A stretch of DNA of 23,824 bases from a virus, in the IMG/VR virus record IMGVR_UViG_3300031393_000006, positions 1-23,824 of that record; one strand, written 5' to 3'. Each line of letters starts with the position of its first letter. Within the stretch, counting starts at the first letter, position 1. The translations under genes were made by a program, and so were the position numbers. The notes beneath the pieces were generated by a model that saw only the letters and a program-made list of their open reading frames with translations, was not told the origin of the DNA and made no database searches. Shown piece after piece: positions 7,637-15,716 of this stretch.

Positions 7637-9250
7637 TTATTCTTGTACTTGTCCACCGTAGTCATTCATAGATCGAGCCATTTGGGCTACAGGGTCAGCC
7701 CTAATCTCGCTTACACCCTTTTCATCGTTGTAGTCGCCCGGAATGAAATCATTCTCCTTAGCGATATTAATAAAGACAGAACGAGGAATAAGGCCCATCT
7801 GGTACCACTCTGTAACAAGACGCATACCATCTTCACCCTGAGCCTGAGGACTAAAGTCCTTAGACATAGCAAAGTCAATATCTTCTGCTGTTAGTTCAAG
7901 ATCGTAGCGCCAGTTAATCATAAACGCAATAACAGACCGCATGGTATTAGAAATCTTCATATTAAGAGTACCAAGAGTGGCTGTCTGTGATGAGTTACGA
8001 AGCTCTAGTGCAATACCCGACTCTGTTGTCTCTGGGGCAAGCATACGAATACCCAGCTTAGCTAGTTCCTCTAGAGTCTGTTCAATAGAGTCCTTCATAT
8101 CGCTAAGAGCAGCGGTAGGAGGAGTGAGAACATCCGCTGTAACACCGCTAGGAAGGAACATCATAGTACCTAAACCTTGACTAGCAATCTTCTGCTGTTC
8201 ACCCTCTTCAATGTCTCCTATAAAGATAGGTGTGTAGGTAGCTGCGCCATACATCAAGTGGTTACGCCTAGAGATCTTATTGTAAAGGCCAATTTCTCGG
8301 TTAACAAAGGTTAATAGGATAGGCTCTTCAATATGAGTTTCACCGTCGAGAGGCCAAGCAGGGATACGTGCAAGACGCTTACCAAACTGTTGTGGTTTAA
8401 AGGTTTCATAAAGTTCATAACCAGTCTCTTCAATCCCTTCTTTTCCGGGTTTAAGACTGTTGTCAGTAATTTCTCCACCTTGAGCAGTGGCTGTAGAATT
8501 ATCTTCTTTACGATACTCATCAACAACTAGAAAACCTTCCCTATCAATGTAATGATCTCTTACGGTACTGACTAAGGTAGGATGCCAAGGGTTGTCATTT
8601 TTGTATACCGGAGTATAAAAACGAGTAATAAACCGTGTCATAGCCGGTAGGCCTGTAACGGGATGATATCCCTCAATAACGTTGATCACATTCTCTGCTG
8701 AAATAAGAGAAGGATAAGGCTTTACATAGTTTGCCTGCTTTGGAGTCATGTTCTCAGTTTCTTCTGGGGATACAGAAGGAACATCAACATAAATCCATGA
8801 ATATGAAGTTTGCATCTCTTCCCAGACTGCGTCATCAAGAAAGTGAAACAGAGACTGATTATCAGAAGTAAATCTGTGTCTAATCCAGTCAATCATTTCC
8901 ATCCTTAGAGTCTCTGGAATTTCATCAGGAAGTTCAAGATTAGATTCTTTTCTTAATAGAGCACCAGTCATTGAACGAGCGTACTGAGCAGTAACCCCCG
9001 GTAGTTCAGCTTCATCTTTATAGAAATTGTATTGATTTTGATCCATAGTAGGCGAGAAAGGAAGCAAGATGTTCTTCTTATTGCCATCATGATCAATGTC
9101 ATGAACAATCTCATCGTGGGCCTTTACAGCCTCTTGGCCTCGGACCACAGCTCGGCACTTCGCCCAAGTCGATCTAATAGAATCGTATTGATAGGACGGA
9201 GTACCCACACTCGACTTGTTTACAGAGGTCGAGAGAGTAATTTTGGCCAT
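7637..9250 (-). CDS. Portal protein (DUF4055-like)
   Basis: Encodes 537 aa from ATG 9250, with AAAGGAGG 7 nt upstream. Portal proteins form the dodecameric ring at the capsid vertex through which DNA enters and leaves. The protein has the portal layout of an acidic alpha/beta N-terminal part, a central region around EEPILLTFVNREIGLYNKIS, and a C-terminal long-helix segment (MKDSIEQTLEELAKLGIRML then SSQTATLGTLNMKISNTMRS) like that of DUF4055 portals. It is the first gene after the triple-promoter leader and precedes MuF, scaffold and coat, the classic portal-MuF-scaffold-coat order. No terminase is present in the window. Residues near the C-terminus (MARSMNDYGGQVQE) are hydrophilic. The family name is from memory, but the portal role is well supported by position. 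Confidence 0.85.
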   Translation of the reverse strand: MAKITLSTSVNKSSVGTPSYQYDSIRSTWAKCRAVVRGQEAVKAHDEIVHDIDHDGNKKNILLPFSPTMDQNQYNFYKDEAELPGVTAQYARSMTGALLRKESNLELPDEIPETLRMEMIDWIRHRFTSDNQSLFHFLDDAVWEEMQTSYSWIYVDVPSVSPEETENMTPKQANYVKPYPSLISAENVINVIEGYHPVTGLPAMTRFITRFYTPVYKNDNPWHPTLVSTVRDHYIDREGFLVVDEYRKEDNSTATAQGGEITDNSLKPGKEGIEETGYELYETFKPQQFGKRLARIPAWPLDGETHIEEPILLTFVNREIGLYNKISRRNHLMYGAATYTPIFIGDIEEGEQQKIASQGLGTMMFLPSGVTADVLTPPTAALSDMKDSIEQTLEELAKLGIRMLAPETTESGIALELRNSSQTATLGTLNMKISNTMRSVIAFMINWRYDLELTAEDIDFAMSKDFSPQAQGEDGMRLVTEWYQMGLIPRSVFINIAKENDFIPGDYNDEKGVSEIRADPVAQMARSMNDYGGQVQE

Positions 9251-9296
9251 GTCCGGCCCTCCTTTCTGCTTAAATTACCTTAAATTAAGGGGTTTT

Positions 9297-9321
9297 CTCT
9301 TCTTTAACACATTGTATTTAT
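9297..9321 (-). promoter_or_regulatory. T7/SP6-like phage promoter, variant b
   Basis: The minus strand reads ATAAATACAATGTGTTAAAG followed by AAGAG. It shares ATAAATA, TG and GTTAAAG with three other sites in the window. By alignment to SP6 promoters transcription would begin at the G after GTTAAA (about 9302). It lies 47 nt upstream of the portal start. Confidence 0.7.
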
Positions 9322-9336
9322 GTTTTGTCTGCTGTA

Positions 9337-9429
9337 GGATCCTCTCTTGAGATCTAAGGCTTGAAGCTCTTTAAAAGTACTTGTTTAAGCTATCAACAAA
9401 CAACAATGCTTTCGATTCAAGAGAGGTCC
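9337..9429 (-). other. Long inverted repeat / structured leader RNA
   Basis: CCTCTCTTGA (9341-9350 on +) and TCAAGAGAGG (9417-9426) are perfect 10-nt inverted repeats. They extend by GGA/TCC across one bulged base and enclose about 66 nt. The transcript from the two upstream promoters would fold here. An RNase III-type processing site is plausible, but no known cleavage signature is established. Confidence 0.5.
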
Positions 9430-9451
9430 TCTTAGGGTCTCTTCTTAGCAT

Positions 9452-9496
9452 CTACTGACTCCGATCTCGTCAGTAAGGTCCCTAGTTAGGATTCTT
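9452..9496 (-). repeat. 45-nt direct repeat, copy 1, with stem-loop
   Basis: Identical over 45 nt to 9593-9637. Each copy contains a perfect 7-bp stem (TACTGAC/GTCAGTA, here 9453-9459 and 9469-9475) around a 9-nt loop. It lies just downstream of the promoter at 9507-9532. There is no U-tract after the stem on either strand, so it is not a standard terminator. Confidence 0.85.
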
Positions 9497-9506
9497 AAGG
9501 GTTTTC

Positions 9507-9532
9507 CCCTCTCTTTAACGTCACCTATTTAT
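9507..9532 (-). promoter_or_regulatory. SP6-like phage promoter, variant a
   Basis: The minus strand reads ATAAATAGGTGACGTTAAAG followed by AGAGGGG. The core AGGTGAC is identical to the SP6 promoter (ATTTAGGTGACACTATAGAAG), and the spacing to the initiating G matches. A near-identical copy is at 17365-17390. The predicted start is the G at about 9513. The downstream RNA begins GAGAGGGG. Confidence 0.78.
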
Positions 9533-9592
9533 GTCTTTATTTACAAAGACTTATCTATCCTAAAACCATGAGTTTTGTCTAAATTTAGCCTC

Positions 9593-9637
9593 CTACTGAC
9601 TCCGATCTCGTCAGTAAGGTCCCTAGTTAGGATTCTT
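9593..9637 (-). repeat. 45-nt direct repeat, copy 2, with stem-loop
   Basis: Exact copy of 9452-9496, with the stem at 9594-9600 and 9610-9616. It lies about 20 nt downstream of the promoter at 9654-9678, so promoter plus stem-loop has been duplicated as a cassette with diverging promoter sequence. Confidence 0.85.
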
Positions 9638-9653
9638 TAGATTTTCTTTTTTC

Positions 9654-9678
9654 CTCTTCTTTAACGCATCGTATTTAT
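9654..9678 (-). promoter_or_regulatory. T7/SP6-like phage promoter, variant b
   Basis: The minus strand reads ATAAATACGATGCGTTAAAG followed by AAGAGG, closest to the copy at 9297-9321. It sits between the o-spanin gene end (9722) and the portal gene and would start at about 9659. Confidence 0.7.
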
Positions 9679-9721
9679 CTTGATGAAAACAAAGGTTTTT
9701 CATTAACCTTCTGCTAAGATA

Positions 9722-9967
9722 TTAATCACAACCGGTATCGAACCCTTTGATAACTCTTACTGCTGTAATGATGACATTCGGATGGGTCTGCTCATTATAC
9801 CTTAGAAGAGATTCAGCTAAATTACCAACTGGCTCTTCTAACGTTTCACAAATAGCCCCATCTGAAGCCTCTGGATTAATTGCTCCTGTCAAGGAGGTAC
9901 TGCAAGCTGTCGTTAACGTTATTAGGAGCAAGGCGAAGAGACTCATTGATTTTCTTCCTGCGTTCAT
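9722..9967 (-). CDS. Outer-membrane lipoprotein spanin (Rz1-like, o-spanin)
   Basis: 81 aa from ATG 9967 (MNAGRKSMSLFALLL), with AGGAG 7 nt upstream. A GTG at 10000 is possible but has no comparable site. A signal peptide with hydrophobic residues 8-18 ends in a lipobox-like TLTTAC with Cys22 as the lipidated residue. The mature part is short and acidic and contains three more cysteines... two are visible at ICETL and near the C-terminus (TGCD). The gene begins inside the i-spanin gene in another frame and runs past its end, the typical overlapping Rz/Rz1 arrangement. With the i-spanin it would bridge the periplasm and disrupt the outer membrane at lysis, implying a Gram-negative host. Confidence 0.82.
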   Translation of the reverse strand: MNAGRKSMSLFALLLITLTTACSTSLTGAINPEASDGAICETLEEPVGNLAESLLRYNEQTHPNVIITAVRVIKGFDTGCD

Positions 9968-10097
9968 TTTGGTTCTCCTGAAGTTCGATAGTAATTTCAC
10001 TCCGCTCTGCAGTTCTAACGTACCTCAAAGCACCAAATACAGTGCCCCCTAGTGCAATAACAACCGCGATAGCAATTAAGATAGTTTTGATTGGCAT
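9876..10097 (-). CDS. Inner-membrane spanin (Rz-like, i-spanin)
   Basis: 73 aa from ATG 10097 (MPIKTILIAIAVVIALGGTV). Residues 4-23 form one transmembrane helix, followed by a charged periplasmic coiled coil (SEITIELQENQNERRKKINES). The length is short for Rz but within the small-spanin range. The gene starts 1 nt after the holin-like stop codon and overlaps the lipoprotein gene by 92 nt in a different frame. It would pair with the o-spanin. The ribosome-binding site is weak (GGGTGGGA). Confidence 0.8.
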   Translation of the reverse strand: MPIKTILIAIAVVIALGGTVFGALRYVRTAERSEITIELQENQNERRKKINESLRLAPNNVNDSLQYLLDRSN

Positions 10098-10098
10098 A

Positions 10099-10377
10099 TC
10101 ATTCCCACCCTTCTTCATACTTAACTTTGTCACGTCTTGCCACATTTTCTGTGATCTCATGCAATCCAAGTGCCGAGCAAACAGCGGCTAGAGTGGGCGT
10201 GAAAGTTGTTTCCAGAAAAGAAGTATCACCGGAAAACATACCCCAACCTAGACAAGCAATAAAAGTTCCACCTGTGAACTCGCGCTTGTAGGTCTTTTTT
10301 CGGGGTCCTTGCTTTTCAGTGAATTTCTTTTTAACAAGATCAGGGGCTTTTTCCCCTGTTTCAATCTTATCGGTCAT
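10099..10377 (-). CDS. Holin-like protein
   Basis: 92 aa from ATG 10377 (MTDKIETGEKAPDL). The start lies within the last codons of the endolysin gene, an 11-nt overlap. The basic N-terminal part (residues 15-34) precedes two hydrophobic stretches, about 36-52 (GTFIACLGWGMFSG) and 57-74 (TFTPTLAAVCSALGL), then a charged C-terminal tail (RRDKVKYEEGWE). Size, two weakly hydrophobic helices and position between endolysin and spanins point to a holin that permeabilises the inner membrane. The membrane spans are modest, so a different lysis accessory role cannot be excluded. Confidence 0.65.
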   Translation of the reverse strand: MTDKIETGEKAPDLVKKKFTEKQGPRKKTYKREFTGGTFIACLGWGMFSGDTSFLETTFTPTLAAVCSALGLHEITENVARRDKVKYEEGWE

Positions 10378-10840
10378 ACCCCGGCGCTCCCTTTGGAATC
10401 TCGAAGTGTACCCAGTCAATAAAGCTGTGGTCTGTGTGTTGACCATCACCATCCCAGTCAGCGCCCCAACGAATAGGCACACCTAGTTTCTGACCAGCTA
10501 GCCTCATAGCAACACCAATTGCTTGATATCCTTCATACTTGCCCGCGTGGTCTACTTTGTAGAATGACTTAACGTTATCAGTATTCCAACTAATGTTACC
10601 GTTTTCCCACCAAGCTAGATCAACAGCCATACCAACAAGGTGACGGCTGTTCATTGTCTTTGATTTCCCTTCACTAACTAAACGACGCTGCCTTTCTCTA
10701 GACCTCATACCCTCAATTACAGCAAAGTCCTCTGTGGAGTACTCGCTTAGGGCAAGATATACAACGCGAATTAGATCGGGGTGCACCCCCGCGAGACGAT
10801 CGCGGGAGCGCTTAGACAGAACAAATCCTGTTTTTGTCAT
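10367..10840 (-). CDS. Endolysin, M15-family L-alanyl-D-glutamate-type peptidase
   Basis: 157 aa. The single domain carries the M15 zinc signature: SRHLVGMAVDL with His67 and Asp74, and DWVHFEIPK with His145. The upstream motif VIEGMRSRERQ matches the T5-type endopeptidase pattern in which an Arg and Glu near residue 43-48 precede the zinc site. The enzyme would cleave the peptide stem of peptidoglycan. There is no signal sequence, so export depends on the holin encoded next. The gene overlaps the upstream chaperone gene by 4 nt (ATGA) and the holin gene by 11 nt, so the lysis genes are translationally coupled. Confidence 0.9.
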   Translation of the reverse strand: MTKTGFVLSKRSRDRLAGVHPDLIRVVYLALSEYSTEDFAVIEGMRSRERQRRLVSEGKSKTMNSRHLVGMAVDLAWWENGNISWNTDNVKSFYKVDHAGKYEGYQAIGVAMRLAGQKLGVPIRWGADWDGDGQHTDHSFIDWVHFEIPKGAPGYDR

Positions 10841-11253
10841 AATTTATCTCTTCCTTTAACTTTTTTCTTTTTAGGGGGTTCAGGCCAAGCTGGAGCCTTT
10901 GGATCAAGTGTGTTGTCAGGCAGATCTCTAAGAGCTTTCCTGTAATCAGTCCAAGCTTTCTTGTCTGATTCCACATCTGGTAACAAGAATTTATCCGAAG
11001 CTGCTAGCTTTTTATTACGTTTTAGTCTAAATACGCGCCATTCTTCTTCTTTTCGGCGCTTGTTCTCCTCTTTAATTATGACGTCTTGTTCTTTTTCTAC
11101 TAGAACTCCGTTAGAAAAGGTTAGATCCTTAGGCTTAACGTTATAAGAAAATTCTGCGATAAGTTGGCCTTCTTCTAAAACTCTCTCAAGCCACTCACGA
11201 TTACGTGATGTACCTAGAATTTCTTCTTTGTTATTATACAAAATATAAATCAT
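10837..11253 (-). CDS. Phage tail assembly chaperone-like protein
   Basis: 138 aa. After a beta-rich N-terminal region and a charged helix (KEENKRRKEEEWRVFR), residues 76-125 carry the pattern seen in Phage_tail_APC/XkdW-like proteins: RLKRNKKLAASDKFLLPD, then WTDYRKALRDLPDN (101-114) and APAWPEPP. The C-terminus is lysine-rich. The ATG overlaps the stop of the J-like gene by 4 nt, so the two are coupled, as is usual for chaperones encoded beside the fibre or tip protein they help fold. It could act on the J-like protein or on the tail fibre. The exact client is unknown. Confidence 0.75.
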   Translation of the reverse strand: MIYILYNNKEEILGTSRNREWLERVLEEGQLIAEFSYNVKPKDLTFSNGVLVEKEQDVIIKEENKRRKEEEWRVFRLKRNKKLAASDKFLLPDVESDKKAWTDYRKALRDLPDNTLDPKAPAWPEPPKKKKVKGRDKL

Positions 11254-14200
11254 TTGAACCTCACAAATATAGAAGAAATACAGTCAAGAAGTTCAATATC
11301 ACCAGATTCTCCCATCCAGTATACAAATACAGAAAAGAGCGCTTCTGCAGGATTTCCATTAAAAGATCTAATGTTTTCAAGATCTTTAAGAACGCTTACA
11401 ACAGTAACGTAGTCGGTTTCTTGTTCTATTGGTGATAGAAGACGTTGTTTCATAACATGGTAGCCAGTACCACGGACTTTACCATCACCTTGGTATATAT
11501 CAACAGTTCCTGTTCCTGTTCCTGCAGTAGTAGCAGAGAATAAATCTCCGGGGTTGTATAAAAGACCTGCTGTACCGGCCATGTTATTCCAGGTGCCTTG
11601 AGAGGTAGACCCTAATGATTTTATTATGTAAGTGACCCCAGATATAACCGAAGTAACAGGTATGTCAATAATGTTTGTTGTGCTAATAGTACTCCCAACA
11701 GATTTAGTCTGTCCTACGGTACCATCCAAAGCATTCCAGTTTGCTTGCCCCGCACTACCAAGGTCGAGGATTGTGTAAGAGGAAAGGCTATTCATAAATC
11801 CACAGCTAACATCCATTAACACATAAGGACTACCCGCTTCAATTTTATAACCCCAAGCATCATTATCTGCGACTAAATTAGAGTAAACATGCTCGAAGTT
11901 AACAGCAATCTGAACATCAGCATTATAAGCAGGGGGTATATCTAAGGTAGCCCCGCCCACTAGTTGTAAGAAGTTAATCCCCTGCATAGGTAGGTTTCCC
12001 CTATATAAATTATCTTCTAGCTGAGTGATATTACCACCCTTAACTATAAGTTTACCACTACCGTCCGAGGATAAGCTTCCATCTCCAATACTGATTTTAT
12101 CAGCAGTTAAAGTATCGCTTACAAGCAGATTACCATCAATGACTTCATCTTGCTTAACCCAAGTAGATCCGGTATAGATCCATACAGATTGACTAGTTGG
12201 ACTAGCCTGTGCACCTGTATAGAACCAAGCTTGATCACTTGAGATTGGTGGTGTAGGTGTATTGAGATCAGAGTTCCATCTCGTCTGGGCTGTATAAGCA
12301 CTAGTAGGAAGAGAGGTAACAGGTATGTTCCATCTCCCCGGACCTCTAGCACCTACGGGTCCATCTTCACCGTCACTACCACTCATACCAACGACACTTG
12401 CCGCAGAGAACTCAGCGGTATTAATGATGTCGGTACTTTCACGACTAGCCGCCGTAGCTTGAATAGCAAAGAGATACTCTCCCGCATTAAGAGACGGAGC
12501 AGTCTGTGCCCAGTTTCCTAGGATACCTGTTAAGACGCCTGTATTAAAGTTGTAGGTCAAGTCACCAGTAGGATCCGCTGGTGGTGTAGTAGTTGTATTC
12601 TTAGCGTAGAGAGTAACAAACGCTGTATTGATACCGTCTTGGCCAGCCGAAGACTCAACAACCGGATTAGAAAACTCTGTTCCAGCTAGGGAGTTTGTCG
12701 CCGTAGTAGCTGAAGCAGTAGCTCTAGTTACCCATAGCTCTTCGTTTGGATTCAAGCTAGGGGGTAGCTTAGACCACCCGTTGAGGTTACCACCAGTAAG
12801 ATCTGCTGTGCTAAAGGTATAATTAAATGTACCAGTAGGTTTAGGTGGTGGGGTAGAACCAGAGGCTAGTTTCTGGAATAACAGAACAATTGCTGAGTTA
12901 AGACCATTTTCACCGTCACTACCACCAATACCGCTAGAAACGATAACAAACGGAAGAGATATTAGAGCAATAGACGTACCATCATTAAACTGAAAAGTAA
13001 CAGTTGCAAGTTCATCATTAACACTAACACTAGGTGTAATAAACCCAACGTTTACTTCATCTGGTATATCCGCTGATCTGTCTGTAACAGGGGCAGACCA
13101 AGTATTACCAGAGCGCGACAGTCGGTAACGGTTTCTTGCTACAGTAAGACCTGCTTTAATAAAGATTACATCAATATCAAGGAATGTATCACTGTAAGTT
13201 CCTGCATTAGGATTGTATATGATCTGGCCTTGTGTGACATACACCGCATTTGATGTGATACCTGAGGTCACAGGTGCTTGGCTAGTAACCTGTATGTTGT
13301 CTGAGTAGGCACTAGAATTACCTTGAGTATCAACTGCACAAACCCTGTAGTTATACAGTGTATTTGGTAGCCTGTTAGAGTCAGTAAACTTAGAACCAAC
13401 CTCTGTACCAACTAGGGTTGTTGGGTTAGCAAACACAGACCGATAAATCTGGTACTCTTTGAAGTCTAGCAGAGGTGAGTTATCAATGTTTTGTGTAACT
13501 TCGTCCCAAGTTAGATCAATTACGGTACCCTCGGCAGTAGCCACTAGGTTTTGTGGAGGTTTAGGGAAAGTACTATCAACACCAGAAGTGAAGGCGATAT
13601 GTGTAGGCTCAGACTCTAAGCCAGAGGTAAGAATAGTTTTCACTATTGCATGGTAATCCTTACCCCCATCGAGGGAGGGTATCCTAACAGAGTTTGATAC
13701 ACTCGTAGCTGTTTGCCGTAATACATCATCTACCTTCTTATACTCAATAAGGTAAGAAGCATCATTGTATACAGTATCCCAAGTTAGATCAACGTAAGAG
13801 TTAGATACTGCGCCTTTAAAAAATTCTACCCCTGTAGAGGCTTGCAAATTTGTTGGCTTACTAATAGTAAAGTCAAACACAGGTTGAGAAGTATAAGGAA
13901 TATCATCTGGCACATTCCAAGCAAACATGTTAGCTGTTACAAGTGTTGCTTTGACTTTAACAGAAAAATCCACCCTGATTTCAACTTCTTCTGCTTTCCA
14001 AATACCATTTGGGGCGTTCGTAAGTTCAGAGTCAATTCTGAAGAAATCACCGGGTTCAATCCTAAGACCTTTTCTGCCTAAAGTGATCTCAAGGTTATTT
14101 GAGTCACGAGAGATCCTTACTGTTTGCTCAGCTTCAGCCATAGCGTGGTAAGGTGTCGTAGCATCAGAAGTAATTGTACTCTCATAGATCTTATTGTTGT

Positions 14201-15716
14201 CTTCAGCTAGGTAAGTGTTATGAACAGTACTTCCTCGCTCGGGCCAAGAAATGGAATCTGAAGCAAAGTTCTCAAACTCGTTATTAAAATCAACCGTTAC
14301 TCGGTTAAACCTTTGAGCGGCTTGACCAAATTCTTCTTGAATGCTTCCAACACGAAGAATATCATCATCACCAAAGGTGTTGTCTGCATTGATAAGTGCT
14401 TCTAGTTCTGCGTCAGTATCAGGATAATTCATAACAAGACGGTATTTACCATCGTTGGTCCAAACCAAATCTGCAAAAGGAATACCGCTTAAGATAGATT
14501 CAATATTATCCCTAACACTTTGGCTGGGATCAATTGTTAAGTTACCTTCAAACCTATACACATCTTTTCGAGGAGCAGAGATTTCAACGTATTGGCCGAT
14601 CTCTTCTACGGGCTGACTTAAGAGAGCATAATACTGAGTGGAGGTCAGCCCGTACTGATCCCAGATCCCCCAGGACTGCTCCTGGCCCCTGGGGGGCTGA
14701 TAGTCATCAATCGGATTCAGCGACCCAATCGGATCATAGATTTCTGATACGAATTTATAGAACTTACCCGTATCAACGGCCTTGTAGATGGTAGACCCTG
14801 ATGGGTGTCCAAAGTAGTCTTGATCTTTAAGAGACTGTTTAGTAGGGAAGCCAGAGAGTGTACCGTACTCACGGAGAGGGCCTAGACCATTAACACCACC
14901 ACCAAACTGTTGGTCAGACATAGCAACCACACCAGCAATACCTGCTGCTCTACCAAAGGAGTCAATTTCAATTTGGCTATCAAGCAGACCTGCACCGTAG
15001 GGTGCGGTCAGATAATCAAACAGAACTTCTACGCGATTGTTAGAGTACTCCTTGTATCCGGATATACCATATGATCCCCCTCCAAGGTCGTCAAATGTGC
15101 GAATGTGGTTACCTTTAACAAGGAACTGTAGTCGTGGTATGCCACTGTACTGAGGCTCTTTACGGTTTAGTTTGAATATGTTAGTAGAGTAAGCACAATT
15201 AGTGAATTTGTTTGTTGCCGGTTGACCGTTAGCAGTATCAAGAGGTTCTGCTGTACCACCACTGTAGTGTACGTAGAAGTTATGAGTAAACTTCTTTTTC
15301 TGATATTTATAGGTAGTTGAGTTAACAAGAATGTCTTCAACACTCTCAATTCTTGTACCTTGGGTGTTACACAGAGCAGTGTTAAACATTAGGTAAGAGT
15401 TCTTACCAGCGTTGTGGGTACCACCTTCAAAACTAAAGTCTTCCGGTTGTTTAAAGGCATTACTTGCAGCAGTAACAGCGGGTGTGATTGAGCTACGCAC
15501 TCTATGGTTAAGCTCAGTACCACCAATAATCTGTTTTCCGTAAATAATAGGAAGAGGTCCGACCTCACCCCTTACTGGAATAAAGAAGCCTCGTCTCTTA
15601 TCAGCCTCCGCCTCAGCCTTTCTTCTTGCCCTGTCTTGTTTTTTCTTTTGGTTCCTGGCTGAAATAACTTGAAATGCCGCTGAAACGGCAAATAGGACTA
15701 AAGACTCAATACCCAT
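11250..15716 (-). CDS. Tail tip / host-specificity protein, lambda J-like, 1488 aa
   Basis: Starts at ATG 15716, sharing one base with the upstream stop (TAATG). The N-terminus has a hydrophobic helix and basic linker, then PVRGEVGPLPIIYGKQIIGG as in J-like proteins. About 350-600 is the tail-hub region. Two fibronectin III domains lie at about 622-715 and 719-812 (DLTWDTVYNDASYLIEY and DLTWDEVTQN). Two related modules of about 80 residues lie near 935-1025 and 1027-1110 (NSAIVLLFQK and NTAFVTLYAK). A short collagen-like Gly-rich linker follows (GSDGEDGPVGARGPG). The stretch VIDGNLLVSDTLTADKIS near 1198 matches the J C-terminal DUF1983-type region. It is longer than lambda J (1132 aa). It forms the tail tip and contacts the receptor. 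Siphovirus morphology is inferred mainly from this gene. Confidence 0.88.
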   Translation of the reverse strand: MGIESLVLFAVSAAFQVISARNQKKKQDRARRKAEAEADKRRGFFIPVRGEVGPLPIIYGKQIIGGTELNHRVRSSITPAVTAASNAFKQPEDFSFEGGTHNAGKNSYLMFNTALCNTQGTRIESVEDILVNSTTYKYQKKKFTHNFYVHYSGGTAEPLDTANGQPATNKFTNCAYSTNIFKLNRKEPQYSGIPRLQFLVKGNHIRTFDDLGGGSYGISGYKEYSNNRVEVLFDYLTAPYGAGLLDSQIEIDSFGRAAGIAGVVAMSDQQFGGGVNGLGPLREYGTLSGFPTKQSLKDQDYFGHPSGSTIYKAVDTGKFYKFVSEIYDPIGSLNPIDDYQPPRGQEQSWGIWDQYGLTSTQYYALLSQPVEEIGQYVEISAPRKDVYRFEGNLTIDPSQSVRDNIESILSGIPFADLVWTNDGKYRLVMNYPDTDAELEALINADNTFGDDDILRVGSIQEEFGQAAQRFNRVTVDFNNEFENFASDSISWPERGSTVHNTYLAEDNNKIYESTITSDATTPYHAMAEAEQTVRISRDSNNLEITLGRKGLRIEPGDFFRIDSELTNAPNGIWKAEEVEIRVDFSVKVKATLVTANMFAWNVPDDIPYTSQPVFDFTISKPTNLQASTGVEFFKGAVSNSYVDLTWDTVYNDASYLIEYKKVDDVLRQTATSVSNSVRIPSLDGGKDYHAIVKTILTSGLESEPTHIAFTSGVDSTFPKPPQNLVATAEGTVIDLTWDEVTQNIDNSPLLDFKEYQIYRSVFANPTTLVGTEVGSKFTDSNRLPNTLYNYRVCAVDTQGNSSAYSDNIQVTSQAPVTSGITSNAVYVTQGQIIYNPNAGTYSDTFLDIDVIFIKAGLTVARNRYRLSRSGNTWSAPVTDRSADIPDEVNVGFITPSVSVNDELATVTFQFNDGTSIALISLPFVIVSSGIGGSDGENGLNSAIVLLFQKLASGSTPPPKPTGTFNYTFSTADLTGGNLNGWSKLPPSLNPNEELWVTRATASATTATNSLAGTEFSNPVVESSAGQDGINTAFVTLYAKNTTTTPPADPTGDLTYNFNTGVLTGILGNWAQTAPSLNAGEYLFAIQATAASRESTDIINTAEFSAASVVGMSGSDGEDGPVGARGPGRWNIPVTSLPTSAYTAQTRWNSDLNTPTPPISSDQAWFYTGAQASPTSQSVWIYTGSTWVKQDEVIDGNLLVSDTLTADKISIGDGSLSSDGSGKLIVKGGNITQLEDNLYRGNLPMQGINFLQLVGGATLDIPPAYNADVQIAVNFEHVYSNLVADNDAWGYKIEAGSPYVLMDVSCGFMNSLSSYTILDLGSAGQANWNALDGTVGQTKSVGSTISTTNIIDIPVTSVISGVTYIIKSLGSTSQGTWNNMAGTAGLLYNPGDLFSATTAGTGTGTVDIYQGDGKVRGTGYHVMKQRLLSPIEQETDYVTVVSVLKDLENIRSFNGNPAEALFSVFVYWMGESGDIELLDCISSIFVRFK

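Larger units (their letters stand above)
9251..9721 (-). promoter_or_regulatory. Non-coding leader/control region between lysis and head operons
   Basis: About 470 nt with no convincing ORF. In transcription order it holds the promoter at 9654-9678, a stem-loop inside a 45-nt repeat (9593-9637), the promoter at 9507-9532, the second repeat copy (9452-9496), a long inverted repeat (9337-9350 with 9417-9429) and the promoter at 9297-9321. The portal ribosome-binding site follows. Tandem promoters and structured leaders would give high head-gene expression from a phage polymerase. No U-run terminator is seen on the minus strand. Confidence 0.75.

Noticed and set aside
9453-9475. Rho-independent terminator
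   Set aside because: The stem is perfect but no U-tract follows on either strand.
9452-9496. Hammerhead ribozyme, because the minus strand contains CUGACGA
   Set aside because: The GAAA box and cleavage-site geometry are missing. The bases are explained by the 7-bp stem-loop.
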